Shown here: positions 50,265 to 59,351 of the stretch, piece after piece | Numbering within the stretch: position 1 is the first letter of the stretch | Layout: each line of letters opens with the position of its first letter | Assembly: GCF_013307435.2 (NCBI RefSeq) | Contig: NZ_CP102846.1 | Coordinates: forward strand, 1 to 64,000 | Length of the DNA: 64,000 nt | Source of the DNA: Microvirga terrae | GTDB taxonomy: Bacteria > Pseudomonadota > Alphaproteobacteria > Rhizobiales > Beijerinckiaceae | Direction of reading: 5' to 3' | Translations under genes and position numbers: made by a program | The notes under the pieces: generated by a model | What the model was told of the DNA's origin: nothing | Database searches by the model: none | The model's input: only the letters and a program-made list of their open reading frames with translations

Positions 50265-51656
50265 TCACGTGGCGATGTGAACCAAGAGGCCTTGCTGCCT
50301 GCCACGGAGCTGAATTTGGCGGGAGGACTGGAATCTCGTGAGCCACTCCGGATCTCCCGCGGCGCGGATGCAATCCTCCGAGGCGATGATCGAGCCGCCA
50401 ATCTCGCGCGTCACCTCCTCGAGCCTGCTGGCCACGTTCACGACGTCGCCTACGACGGTAAACTCGATGCGCTCCCGGCCGCCGAGATTCCCTACCGTTA
50501 CCGGACCGCAGTGGATCCCAATTGACAGGCGTAGCGGATTGGCGCCGCGAGCGGACCTCTTCCGGCTCCAGCGCTCGATCTCCTGCTGAAGTTCGAAGGC
50601 GCACGCGAGCGCGCGGGCCGGCGCGTCTGGTTGCAGGCCGACAGAGCCGAAGGTCGCCATGAAGCCGTCGCCCAGGTACTTGTCGAGGGTGCCGCCATGC
50701 TTGAACACGATGGCGCTACTCCGCTCCTGGAAACTGCGCAGCAAGGCGAACGTGCGCTCGGGCGAGAGGGTCTCGGTGAGCTTGGTGAAGCCGACGATGT
50801 CCGCAAACAGAACGGCCACCGTTCGTGTCGCCGGCTCTCCGAACGCAGTCCCGCCGCGGCTGGAGAGGGCCTCGGCCACGTCCGGAGAGACATAGCGCGC
50901 GAGATCCGCGCGCACGAGCTCGGCCTCGACCTGGTTCAACAAGGTCCGCCGGCTGCGCCAGACGGCGAGTGTGATGAGCAGGGTGAACAGGGAGGTTGCA
51001 ACAAGCTGGGTGTACCAGGCCGTCAGACCCACAAAGGCAGGCTTGAAGGAGAGATCCAGGGCCGCGGCCGACGTGAGAACTCCCTCCGCAGCCGCATCGT
51101 TGAACCGCAGCGTGTCCGGCTGGGAGTAGATCGTGAAGACGCCGATCGACCAGATGACGAGGATCGACACACCCGTCCAGAGCACCCTCCGCGGGGAGTA
51201 GGTGAGTGCAGCCTCTCCGAGGAGAAGGAGAACGTAGAGGAACTCCTGCCCGCGCAGGCGGGTCTGGATGGGCCAGTCGTTGCCGAGACTCGCCGGCGGC
51301 GGGACCAGGATCGCGGCCGTCACCAAGGCCACGTCGAGTACGATGAAGCCAAGCTTGATTGCCTCGCCGTGATGATGGTGGCGCAGGCGGTACGGGATAT
51401 AGCCCAGGAGGAAGAACCCGAAGGCGTAGGCTCCGTAATAGAGGTCGCGTGGCCACGGTACGAGCCAGATCAGCCAGACCGAAACAACGATGATCGCGGT
51501 CAGCCGGGCGTAGAACGCGAACCGGAGGCCTTCGAGCTCGGCCTGTCGAGTGCTCGCCTGAAGACGAACCTGTGCGTTACGGCGTGATCGAAGCGATCGA
51601 AGCCCCTTCGAGGCCCTGGACACGAAGCCGACAATCCGGGTTGCCGAGTCAGACAT
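50265..51656 (-). CDS. Membrane-bound class III adenylate/guanylate cyclase
   Basis: 463 residues from MSDSATRIVGFVSRASKGLR (MHQSEQ at 51674 is an alternative start). About six membrane helices in residues 40-240 (TAIIVVSVWLIWLVPWP, YGAYAFGFFLLGYIPYRL and others). The catalytic domain is C-terminal: VAVLFADIVGFTKLTETLSP with the metal Asp, GGTLDKYLGDGFMATFGSVG with Lys and the second Asp, and IGIHCGPVTVGNLGGRERIE. It makes cAMP or cGMP; a link to the Crp-like proteins in this window is possible but not shown. Confidence 0.9.
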   Translation of the reverse strand: MSDSATRIVGFVSRASKGLRSLRSRRNAQVRLQASTRQAELEGLRFAFYARLTAIIVVSVWLIWLVPWPRDLYYGAYAFGFFLLGYIPYRLRHHHHGEAIKLGFIVLDVALVTAAILVPPPASLGNDWPIQTRLRGQEFLYVLLLLGEAALTYSPRRVLWTGVSILVIWSIGVFTIYSQPDTLRFNDAAAEGVLTSAAALDLSFKPAFVGLTAWYTQLVATSLFTLLITLAVWRSRRTLLNQVEAELVRADLARYVSPDVAEALSSRGGTAFGEPATRTVAVLFADIVGFTKLTETLSPERTFALLRSFQERSSAIVFKHGGTLDKYLGDGFMATFGSVGLQPDAPARALACAFELQQEIERWSRKRSARGANPLRLSIGIHCGPVTVGNLGGRERIEFTVVGDVVNVASRLEEVTREIGGSIIASEDCIRAAGDPEWLTRFQSSRQIQLRGRQQGLLVHIAT

Positions 51657-51817
51657 TTGTTCGCTCTGATGCATCCCAGAAGCTCTGGGTCTGAACCTGA
51701 TAGCATTCCGACGAGGGCCGTGCACGGTGCGAGCGGAAACGGCAATGGGGGGCTTCGGCCCCGAAGCTGCAATCCTCATCGAACCGGACGTTTGGAAAAT
51801 GCAGGGGATCTTGGTTC

Positions 51818-52288
51818 CTATCGGATGCGCTCGATGCGCAGCGGGAACTTGCCGCGCACGCGCAGCGGCTCAAAGCTGCCGTCGAAGCGGCCGAGCCGGA
51901 TCAGGCCGTCCCAACGGTAATCGGCGTAGAACATGGCCAGGTTGCCCCAGGGTTTGAAATAGCAGAGATCACCCGGTCGCTCGTTGCCGAAGGGGCCGCT
52001 GCCATCCTCCGTGAGCTTGCGCGGCAGGTAGGCGATCTTCTCGTTGCTGCCGTAGTCCTCGATCGTGAGGTCCAGGGGGAGTAGCGTGGCCAGATCGCGG
52101 GCCGACGGGTTGTCGTAGAGCGTGGCCGTCATAGTTCGACCATCGAAGGTCAGCCTGATCCTCACGTCGGTCGGCTTCTGGCTCGCCGGATCCCTACCGT
52201 CCTGACCGTGTGCCAGATGCGGAACCGCGGCTGCGAGCGTGGCGCCCAGCATCGCGCGGCGGCTGATTGTCGGTAATGTGATCGCCAT
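51818..52288 (-). CDS. Exported cyclophilin-like protein (Tat signal)
   Basis: 156 residues. MAITLPTISRRAMLGATLAA has a twin-arginine-like signal (SRRAMLG), cleavage near LAHG. The mature part, RIRLTFDGRTMTATLYDNPS, ARDLATLLPLDLTIEDYGSN, EKIAYLPRKL, GDLCYFKPWGNLAMFY, is the cyclophilin-like domain family (TM1367-type fold). Function unknown; often next to oxidoreductases, as here (alcohol dehydrogenase at 52517). Confidence 0.85.
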   Translation of the reverse strand: MAITLPTISRRAMLGATLAAAVPHLAHGQDGRDPASQKPTDVRIRLTFDGRTMTATLYDNPSARDLATLLPLDLTIEDYGSNEKIAYLPRKLTEDGSGPFGNERPGDLCYFKPWGNLAMFYADYRWDGLIRLGRFDGSFEPLRVRGKFPLRIERIR

Positions 52289-52516
52289 GAATGTGCCCCG
52301 GATCAGGTGGGATGGAGGTTCTCTTCCCCGATTTCAATCTGGGCGGAGGGTTGGTCATGACAAGGGGTTGGGCAGCCCCAACCTGGAGGCACGCAATGCG
52401 AACCATTTCATCCTGAGAGTGGGCAGAGGGGCACGGCCATTCGACCTCGGTGGGTCGGCACGGCTATCGGTCCGGACGCAAGGACAACGTCCGGGCCGTC
52501 ACCCTCTCGTCCGCGG

Positions 52517-53566
52517 TCAGGCTGCCAAGGATGCGGTATCGATCACGAAGCGATACTTCACGTCGCCCTTGAGCATTCGCTCGTAGGCATCGTTGATCCC
52601 ATCCGGCCGGATCAGCTCGATGTCGGCAACGATCCCGTGCTCGGCACAGAAATCCAGCATCTCCTGCGTCTCGGGGATGCCGCCGATCATCGAGCCGGCC
52701 AGGCTGCGGCGCTTCATAATCAGGCTGAACACCTCCGGCGACGGATGCGGCGTCGCCGGCGCACCGACGAGCGTCATGGTGCCGTCGCGCTTGAGCAGCG
52801 CGAAGAAGGCGTCGAGATCATGCGGTGCTGCCACGGTGTTGAGGATGAAGTCGAGGCTCTTGGCGTGTGCCGCCATCTCGTCCGCATTGCGGGAGACGAC
52901 GACCTCATGCGCGCCCAGCGCCCTGGCAGCCTCGCGCTCCGACTCGGAGGTGGTGAACGCCACCACGTGGGCGCCCATCGCGTGCGCGAGCTTGATGCCC
53001 ATGTGACCCAGGCCGCCGATGCCGACGACGCCCACCTTGTGGCCGGGTCCGACATGCCAGTGGCGCAGCGGCGAGTACGTGGTGATTCCGGCGCACAGCA
53101 GCGGCGCGACGGCAGCCAGTTGCTCCTCAGGATGGCTGACGCGCAGCACATAACGCTCGTGCACCACGATCTGCTGGGCGTAACCACCTAGCGTGTGACC
53201 CGGTGCGTCGGGCGTGGGGCCGTTGTAGGTGCCGACCATGTGGTCGCAATAGTTTTCCAAACCGTCGCTGCAATCGTCGCAGCGCTTGCAGCTATCGACG
53301 ATGCACCCCACGCCAACCAGGTCGCCGACCTTGTGGCCCGATACATGCGCGCCAACCGCCGACACGCGGCCGACGATCTCGTGACCCGGCACGCAAGGAT
53401 ACAGGGTGCCGGCCCATTCGGCGCGTACCTGATGGATGTCAGAGTGGCACACGCCACAGAAGGCGATCTCGATGCCGACATCGTGTGGGCCGACCGACCG
53501 GCGGCTGATGTCCATCGGTTCGAGCGGCTTGTCTCCGGCATAGGCGCCAAAGGCCTTTACAGTCAT
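52517..53566 (-). CDS. Zinc-dependent NAD(P) alcohol dehydrogenase (YahK/CAD type)
   Basis: 349 residues. Catalytic zinc region EIAFCGVCHSDIHQVRAEWA and PGHEIVGRVSAVG; structural zinc Cys cluster CKRCDDCSDGLENYCDHMVG; Rossmann fold VGVVGIGGLGHMGIKLAHAM; C-terminus MLKGDVKYRFVIDTASL. These are the marks of the cinnamyl alcohol dehydrogenase/YahK branch, which reduces aldehydes with NADPH. Near the cupin, decarboxylase and exporter genes on the same strand, suggesting an aldehyde/quinone detoxification role (inference). Confidence 0.95.
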   Translation of the reverse strand: MTVKAFGAYAGDKPLEPMDISRRSVGPHDVGIEIAFCGVCHSDIHQVRAEWAGTLYPCVPGHEIVGRVSAVGAHVSGHKVGDLVGVGCIVDSCKRCDDCSDGLENYCDHMVGTYNGPTPDAPGHTLGGYAQQIVVHERYVLRVSHPEEQLAAVAPLLCAGITTYSPLRHWHVGPGHKVGVVGIGGLGHMGIKLAHAMGAHVVAFTTSESEREAARALGAHEVVVSRNADEMAAHAKSLDFILNTVAAPHDLDAFFALLKRDGTMTLVGAPATPHPSPEVFSLIMKRRSLAGSMIGGIPETQEMLDFCAEHGIVADIELIRPDGINDAYERMLKGDVKYRFVIDTASLAA

Positions 53567-53693
53567 GGAAGCGTACTTTCGTTGATTAGATCATTGGGTA
53601 GGCGTCTACGGAAGGGCGGCCAAGCGAACAGGGATCAATCGAAGCTGCCATGGTGAGCCGTGTTCATGGATTCCATCCTGGTTGGATGGAGCG

Positions 53694-54164
53694 CTACCGG
53701 GCGCCGTATTCCTGGTCGGTGACCAGTTCCATCCAATCGGCATTCTTGCCGTTTTGGATGTAGGTGATCGCGACATGGCTCATGCCGTTGGTGTCGGTTG
53801 CGCCATGCCAGTGCTTGACGCCGGCCGGGATCCACACGGCGTCGCCGGACGTGATCTCCTGGCGGGCCTGGCCTTCGCGCTGGACCCAGCCCTTGCCTGC
53901 CGTGACGATGAGCATCTGCCCGGCCGGATGGCTGTGCCAGGCGGTGCGGGCGCGTGGAGCGAAGGTCACCAGACCCGATGACGCAGGGGTCTCGACGGAT
54001 GGCGGCGTAAGAAGATCCACCACCACTTGGCCCGAGAAGTTCTTCGGATCGGCGATCACGGACGGCGAGGAGCCGCTCGGGAAGACCTGGATGTCCTGTG
54101 CATTGGCTGGCGCGCCACCGAGTGCGGCTGCGGTCATGGTGGCGGCGATGAGGGTGTTCTTCAC
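53694..54164 (-). CDS. Exported cupin protein
   Basis: 156 residues; start GTG at 54164 with AAAGGA 7 bases upstream. Signal peptide KNTLIAATMTAAALGGAPAN (cleavage near ANAQ). Cupin motifs: VTFAPRARTAWHSHPAGQML with HxH, and GDAVWIPAGVKHWHGATDTN with the last His. Single-domain cupins of this type are linked to carboxymuconolactone decarboxylases, and one lies 42 bases upstream on the same strand. Confidence 0.88.
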   Translation of the reverse strand: MKNTLIAATMTAAALGGAPANAQDIQVFPSGSSPSVIADPKNFSGQVVVDLLTPPSVETPASSGLVTFAPRARTAWHSHPAGQMLIVTAGKGWVQREGQARQEITSGDAVWIPAGVKHWHGATDTNGMSHVAITYIQNGKNADWMELVTDQEYGAR

Positions 54165-54206
54165 GTACAATCCTTTCAGGGAGGCAAGAAGATGGGACGG
54201 CGGTGG

Positions 54207-54995
54207 TCAGTTGGACCGGCCCTTGAGGACTTCTGCGACGACCGGACCGGCGGAAAAGGCATTGGGCCAGCCTGCATAGAAGGCGATTTGCGTGACCACC
54301 TCTCCGGCCTGTTCCTGCGTGAGGCCGTTGTCCAAGGCCCTGTTAAGATGGCCTGCGAGCTGGGCCACCTGCCCATTCGCCATCAGCGACGTGATGGTCA
54401 CGAGGCTGCGGTCACGCGGCGACAGGTCGGGACGCAGCCAGACGTCCTTGAAGAGCGGATCGGTGGTGTACTGGTCGAGGCCAGGAGCGGCGGTTCCGAG
54501 AAGGCGTTGCACGCTCGCGACCCGGGTTGCCTCCGCCTGCTCGTTGAGCGGCAGGAGCTGCGGCGACGCGGCCGGCAACTGATCCGGCCCGACACGGCGC
54601 TGGGCGAAAATGTCCTTGGTGACGGCAACCGCCGCCATGGCGTTTGACCAGCCTGAGTAGAAGGCGAGGTGCGTGATCGTCTCGGAGAGCTCGCGGGGTG
54701 TCACGCCGCTGTCGAGGGCAAGGTCGATATAGTGCGGCAGGTCCAGCATCTGGTTGCGCGCGATCAGGATCGCCACCGTCACGAGGCTGCGGTCGCGACG
54801 GGAGAGTTGCGGACGCTGCCACAGGCCTGCAACGTCTTCTTTGGCGTATCGGCCGAGGGCCGGAGAGACCGACTGGATGTCGGCAACCGAGAGCGCGGAA
54901 GCGGTTTCGAGGGGTGTCGGCATGGAAGCAGTTCCTTGGGCAAGGGCAGGTGTTCCCAACGCGAGGGACACGAGAGTGGCGGCCAGCAACTTCAT
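54207..54995 (-). CDS. Exported carboxymuconolactone decarboxylase family protein, two repeats
   Basis: 262 residues. Signal peptide MKLLAATLVSLALGTPALAQ. Two AhpD-like repeats: LSRRDRSLVTVAILIARNQM with LAFYSGWSNAMAAV, and LSPRDRSLVTITSLMANGQV with IAFYAGWPNAFSAG. The AhpD-type CxxC pair is absent, so peroxidase activity is unlikely. Located between the cupin and MFS genes, same strand; probably one operon. Confidence 0.9.
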   Translation of the reverse strand: MKLLAATLVSLALGTPALAQGTASMPTPLETASALSVADIQSVSPALGRYAKEDVAGLWQRPQLSRRDRSLVTVAILIARNQMLDLPHYIDLALDSGVTPRELSETITHLAFYSGWSNAMAAVAVTKDIFAQRRVGPDQLPAASPQLLPLNEQAEATRVASVQRLLGTAAPGLDQYTTDPLFKDVWLRPDLSPRDRSLVTITSLMANGQVAQLAGHLNRALDNGLTQEQAGEVVTQIAFYAGWPNAFSAGPVVAEVLKGRSN

Positions 54996-55069
54996 GGACG
55001 ATGATCCTTTGTATGGTGATCGACGGGTGAAGGGGGCAGGCGCGACGATTGCGACAGCCGGTGTGGTAC

Positions 55070-56269
55070 TCACGTGCGTACGGATGATCCCGTACGCTTC
55101 GTCACGAACGCCATGAGACCCGCAGCGACCAGGATGGCAGCGCTCGCGCTGAAGGTGCTCTGATAGCCGCTCATATCGAACAGCAGGCCGCCAATGGTCG
55201 CGCCCAGGGTGATCGCCAGTTGGATGGCGGCCACCATCAGCCCGCCGCCGGCTTCGGCGTCCTCGGGCAAGGTCCGGGTCAGCCAGGTGTTCCAGGCAAC
55301 GGGGGCCGGAGTGCCGAGCAGGCCCCATGCACCGAGCAGAATGGCCGTTCCGGCAAGCCAGTTGCCAAAGGCGACCAAGGCGATGGCGATCCCTGCCATC
55401 GCAAGCGGAATGGCGATCATCACGCCATACATCCCATTCTTCAGGAACGTTCCGATGAGGGTGGTCCCGGCGAGGCCAGTGATGCCTAAGAGCAACAGGA
55501 TCAGCGACAGGGTCGGAACATCGACATGGGTCACCATCTCGAGGAACGGGCGCAGGTAGGTGAACAGCGCGAACTGGCCCATGAAGAACAGGGTGATCGC
55601 CACCATGCCGGAGGCGACCACGGGCCGGCGGAGCAGCTTGAACACGTCGCCAGAGCCGGTGGGCCGCCCAGCGTGCATGGAGGGGAGCTTTGCCAGCAGC
55701 CAGACCAACGCGATGGCCGCCAGAGGCACGACGCAGAAGAAGGCTCCGCGCCACCCGATGTACCCGCCGAGGAAGCTGCCCAGCGGCGCCGCGATGATGG
55801 AGGACAGTGCCGTCCCGCCTTGCAGGATCGCCAGGGCGCGCGGCACGCTGTCTGCCGGTACCAGCCGCATCACCGCTGCGGCCGACATCGACCAGAATCC
55901 GCCGATGGCGATGCCGAGCACCGCCCGGCCGAGCATGAGGACCGAATAGTTCGGCGCAAGGGCCACGACCGTCCCGGAGACGATCAGCGAGAGGGCCAAC
56001 ACGAGCAGGACGGTGCGCCGATCCCACCGGGACGTCAGGCCCGAGATCGACAAGCTCGTGAGGACGGCGAAGATGCCTGAGACGGAAATCGCCTGGCCGG
56101 CTTGGCCTTCCGTCATGTGGAGGTCGGCGGCAATCGGGGTTAGCAGGCTGACTGGCATGAACTCTGAGGCAACGAGCACCATGCAGCACAGCGACATGGC
56201 GCGGACCGCGCCCCATGCCGGAGAGCGGTCAGGAATTACGTCGCACGAAGAAGCAGTTCCAACTGTCAT
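55070..56269 (-). CDS. MFS transporter, drug/sugar efflux (AraJ-like) type
   Basis: 399 residues, twelve helices. Start MTVGTASSCDVIPDRSPAWG; a longer frame upstream is less likely. Motif A-like loop GLTSRWDRRTVLLVLALSLI after helix 2 and motif C-like PNYSVLMLGRAVLGIAIGGF fit the DHA1 group (AraJ/YdhP). Exports small hydrophobic compounds or sugars by proton antiport. Divergent from the LysR gene at 56369, which probably controls it and the genes behind it. Confidence 0.92.
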   Translation of the reverse strand: MTVGTASSCDVIPDRSPAWGAVRAMSLCCMVLVASEFMPVSLLTPIAADLHMTEGQAGQAISVSGIFAVLTSLSISGLTSRWDRRTVLLVLALSLIVSGTVVALAPNYSVLMLGRAVLGIAIGGFWSMSAAAVMRLVPADSVPRALAILQGGTALSSIIAAPLGSFLGGYIGWRGAFFCVVPLAAIALVWLLAKLPSMHAGRPTGSGDVFKLLRRPVVASGMVAITLFFMGQFALFTYLRPFLEMVTHVDVPTLSLILLLLGITGLAGTTLIGTFLKNGMYGVMIAIPLAMAGIAIALVAFGNWLAGTAILLGAWGLLGTPAPVAWNTWLTRTLPEDAEAGGGLMVAAIQLAITLGATIGGLLFDMSGYQSTFSASAAILVAAGLMAFVTKRTGSSVRT

Positions 56270-56326
56270 CAATGTCTCTCGATACGGATGGGAGGCCGGA
56301 AGATAGGCCGTCCTCATTGGATCGAT

Positions 56327-56352
56327 TAGGTGCTAAGACCTGCATGAACCTA
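56327..56352. promoter_or_regulatory. Candidate LysR operator
   Basis: TAGGTgctaagACCTG followed by catgAACCTA: an inverted repeat AGGT-N6-ACCT with a further ACCT one helical turn on. It sits 17 bases before the LysR gene start, in the 99-base gap between divergent genes, where LysR proteins usually bind. Confidence 0.4.
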
Positions 56353-56368
56353 TGAGGGGGGCTCATGA

Positions 56369-57262
56369 ATGGCGCGCGAGAACATCAATGACCTGATTGC
56401 CTTCCTGGCGGTCGCGCGGGAGCGGAGCTTCACGAAGGCGGCCGCACAGCTCGGCGTCTCCCAATCGGCCCTGAGCCACACTGTGCGCAGCCTCGAGGAA
56501 CGATTAGGCGTGCGACTCCTCACCCGGACGACCCGTTCTGTGGCACCCACTCAGGCGGGGGAGCGTCTGCTCCGGACGGCAGGCCCCAGGCTGGCCGAGA
56601 TTGAGGCCGAGCTCGAGGCTTTGAGCGAGTTCCGCGAGAAGCCAGCCGGCACGATCAGGATCACGGCGGGCTACCATGTCACTGAGACTATCCTCTGGCC
56701 GAAGCTCAGGGCTGTTCTTGCCGACTACCCCGACGTCAAGGTGGAGATCGCCCTCGAAGAGGGCCTGACCAACATCGTCGAACAGCGGTTCGATGCGGGC
56801 GTGCGCCTTGGCGAACAGGTTGCCAAGGACATGATTGCGATGCGCATCAGCCCCGATGTCCGTTTTGCGGTGATCGGAGCACCATCCTACTTCGCAGGCA
56901 GATCACGGCCCATCACCCCTCAGGACCTGATCGGCCATACCTGCATCAACCTGCGCCTGCCCACCTATGGCGGGCTTTACGCCTGGGAGTTCGAGCGTGA
57001 TGGACAGGAACTGGCCGTCCGGGTCGACGGCCAACTCGTGTTCAATGGCATCTTCCAGGTCCTCAATGCTGCGGTGGATGGCTTCGGGCTCGCTCACGTC
57101 CCGGAGGACATCGCGGTGACGCACATCGCCTCCGGCCGCCTCGAGCGAGTCCTCGAGGATTGGTGTCCAGCATGGACGGGGTACCACCTGTACTACCCGA
57201 GCCGCCGGCAGTCCTCCCCGGCCTTCAACCTGGTTGTCGAGGCTCTGCGCCACCGGAGCTGA
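56369..57262 (+). CDS. LysR-family transcriptional regulator
   Basis: 297 residues: INDLIAFLAVARERSFTKAA, AQLGVSQSALSHTVRSLEER, LGVRLLTRTTRSVAPTQAGE give the DNA-binding domain; the effector domain includes ITAGYHVTETILWPKLRAVL and GFGLAHVPEDIAVTHIASGR. This branch commonly controls divergent efflux or oxidoreductase genes, here the MFS transporter and following genes on the minus strand. Confidence 0.94.
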   Translation: MARENINDLIAFLAVARERSFTKAAAQLGVSQSALSHTVRSLEERLGVRLLTRTTRSVAPTQAGERLLRTAGPRLAEIEAELEALSEFREKPAGTIRITAGYHVTETILWPKLRAVLADYPDVKVEIALEEGLTNIVEQRFDAGVRLGEQVAKDMIAMRISPDVRFAVIGAPSYFAGRSRPITPQDLIGHTCINLRLPTYGGLYAWEFERDGQELAVRVDGQLVFNGIFQVLNAAVDGFGLAHVPEDIAVTHIASGRLERVLEDWCPAWTGYHLYYPSRRQSSPAFNLVVEALRHRS

Positions 57263-57417
57263 GACAAGCAGGGCCGATCCTTCAAAATCACGCGAGATTG
57301 ATGAGCCGGGGTCATAAGGGCATGCGCCGCAGCTCCGCTAATCCTCTGCCTTACCGCTTGCTACTGTTTAACCGAAGCCAGGCATCGGCCTGAGCAGGAA
57401 AGAGCAGAGATACTGGC

Positions 57418-58524
57418 ATGAACAAGCAGAACAGTCCTGAGACTAGAGCAGCACAGACCTCCGGCCCGGACCTTGCCCGGCGTGACCTCCTGAAGCTGAC
57501 CGGCGCTGGCGTCGCCGCGCTCGGTGTCGGGTCGCTTTCCAATATTCCCAGTCCGAAGGCTCAGGGCATGTCAGCCGGATGGGACAAGGTTTTCCCCCGA
57601 AGCGAGAAGGTCGATCACGAGAAGGTCACCTTCAAGAACCGCTACGGCATCACCCTATCGGCCGACCTCTACCAGCCGAAGAACCGTGCCGGAAGGAGGC
57701 TGGCGGCGCTCGCCATCAGCGGTCCGTTCGGGGCGGTGAAGGAGCAGTCGTCGGGCCTCTACGCGCAGACTATGGCGGAGCGCGGGTTCGTCACGCTGGC
57801 TTTCGATCCGTCCTATACCGGGGAAAGCGGCGGCGAGCCTCGCAATGTCGCCTCACCGGACATCAACACCGAGGATTTCAGCGCGGCAGTGGATTTTCTC
57901 GGCCTGCACCCGTCCGTCGATCGCGAGCGCATCGGCGTCATTGGTATCTGCGGCTGGGGCGGCATGGCATTGAATGCCGTCGCCGTGGACAAGCGCGTCA
58001 AGGCCGTTGCAGCCAGCACCATGTATGACATGACGCGTGTCATGTCCCGCGGCTACAACGATAGCGTGACGCTCGAACAGCGCACCCAAACGCTCGAGCA
58101 ACTCAGCCGTCAGCGTTGGCAGGATGCGGAAAAGGGAACCCCGGCGCATGGTCCGGTATCCCTCGAACTCAAGGGCGGTGAGCCGCAGTTCGTGGTGGAG
58201 TATGCTGACTACTACAAGACGCCGCGCGGCTTCCACCCGAGAGCGATCAACTCGAACGCCTCTTGGACGCTCACGACCCCGCTGTCGTTCATGAACATGC
58301 CGCTCCTGACCTACATTGCGGAAATAGCGCCGCGCCCGGTCCTGCTGATCCATGGCGAAAAAGCCCACTCGCGTTACTTCAGCGAGACCGCCTATGCGGC
58401 AGCGGCGGAGCCGAAGGAGCTCCTCATCGTCCCGGGTGCCAACCACACCGATCTGTACGACCGTGTCGACATGATACCGTTCGACAAGCTCCAGTCGTTC
58501 TTCAGCCAGCACCTCTCCGCGTGA
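57418..58524 (+). CDS. Exported alpha/beta hydrolase, dienelactone hydrolase-like
   Basis: 368 residues. Twin-arginine signal ARRDLLKLTGAGVAALGVGS. Core: ITLSADLYQPKNRAG, LAFDPSYTGESGGEPRNVAS, nucleophile elbow VIGICGWGGMALNAVAVDKR with Cys178 as likely nucleophile (as in dienelactone hydrolases), and a late His in VPGANHTDLYD. An Asp from RPVLLIHGEKAH-like strand is unclear. Periplasmic ester or lactone hydrolysis is likely. It lies downstream of the LysR gene on the same strand. Confidence 0.88.
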   Translation: MNKQNSPETRAAQTSGPDLARRDLLKLTGAGVAALGVGSLSNIPSPKAQGMSAGWDKVFPRSEKVDHEKVTFKNRYGITLSADLYQPKNRAGRRLAALAISGPFGAVKEQSSGLYAQTMAERGFVTLAFDPSYTGESGGEPRNVASPDINTEDFSAAVDFLGLHPSVDRERIGVIGICGWGGMALNAVAVDKRVKAVAASTMYDMTRVMSRGYNDSVTLEQRTQTLEQLSRQRWQDAEKGTPAHGPVSLELKGGEPQFVVEYADYYKTPRGFHPRAINSNASWTLTTPLSFMNMPLLTYIAEIAPRPVLLIHGEKAHSRYFSETAYAAAAEPKELLIVPGANHTDLYDRVDMIPFDKLQSFFSQHLSA

Positions 58525-58630
58525 GCGGCGAAATGGAGCCTGGACTATTCGGTGCAGGCTCCATTAAGGCGAGGAGGCAACCGCATGCTGAAGTCCCTGT
58601 CGGGCGCCACCCTATGAAAGGAAGAAGCGA

Positions 58631-59188
58631 ATGAAGAGCATAACCGTGCACACACGCAGGGGCCTCCGAGGACTACGACTGCTAGTCGGTGCGGGCACTG
58701 CTGCTGTGGTCGCGCTGGCAACAGTCCTGATTTCGGTTCTGCCTGCTGCCGCGCATCACGGGTGGCCCGGCTTCGAAACCGATCGCCTCGTCTACATCGC
58801 GGGAACGGTCTCTTCGGATGGTGTCTGGGGGAACCCGCACTCGCAGTTCGATGTCACCCTGGACAGCAACCTGCCGGCCGACACTCCCGAACTGGCGATT
58901 CCAGAGCAGTTGCAGGATCCCGAGGACAGCGTCCGGGTCAAGGCCGCTCGCTCGTACAAGGGCCTCCACAAGGAACTGGAGGTCATCATCGCGCCGCCGG
59001 CCTGGTCGGGCCAGTGGGGCTTGGGCCGTGCGCTGAAGATCGGGGAGCGCTTCCGGGCGGTCGGCTACATCAACCGGACGAATGACGGTCTGTTTCGTCC
59101 CGTCGTGTTTTGGTACGGGGACGACGCCGTGCCGGTCAACCAGGTGCTCGGCAACACGCTCCCGGTGCGAGCGCCGCTGCCGAAGTAG
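58631..59188 (+). CDS. DUF6152 exported protein
   Basis: 185 residues. A signal peptide ends LISVLPAAAHHGWPGF. The AHHGW start of the mature part, then YIAGTVSSDGVWGNPHSQFD and FRAVGYINRTNDGLFRPVVF, fit DUF6152, exported proteins with a conserved HHGW that may bind metal. It lies 106 bases after the hydrolase gene and upstream of a DUF6644 membrane gene, an association I recall for this family. Confidence 0.82.
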   Translation: MKSITVHTRRGLRGLRLLVGAGTAAVVALATVLISVLPAAAHHGWPGFETDRLVYIAGTVSSDGVWGNPHSQFDVTLDSNLPADTPELAIPEQLQDPEDSVRVKAARSYKGLHKELEVIIAPPAWSGQWGLGRALKIGERFRAVGYINRTNDGLFRPVVFWYGDDAVPVNQVLGNTLPVRAPLPK

Positions 59189-59351
59189 GCGTCCTCGACG
59201 GCTGCGAGCACCACCCCGTTCTCCGGGTCAAAGCCGCAGTGCAAGACCCTGGGAATTCGATGTTGTGGACGGTGTTCGGGGCCATCATCATCGCGGTCAG
59301 TGCGGGTGGTCCTCCACCTGCGCCATCGCACCGGGCGGGATTGAACGGAGT

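Noticed and set aside
55074..55093. CGTACG repeated twice within 20 bases, similar to the operator arms
   Set aside because: Spacing is 8, not 4, and it lies inside the end of the MFS coding region.
54207..56216. A 669-codon minus-strand frame running from the MFS gene into the decarboxylase gene
   Set aside because: Only its last third is the real decarboxylase frame; the rest is the wrong frame of the MFS gene (Arg/Pro/His-rich).
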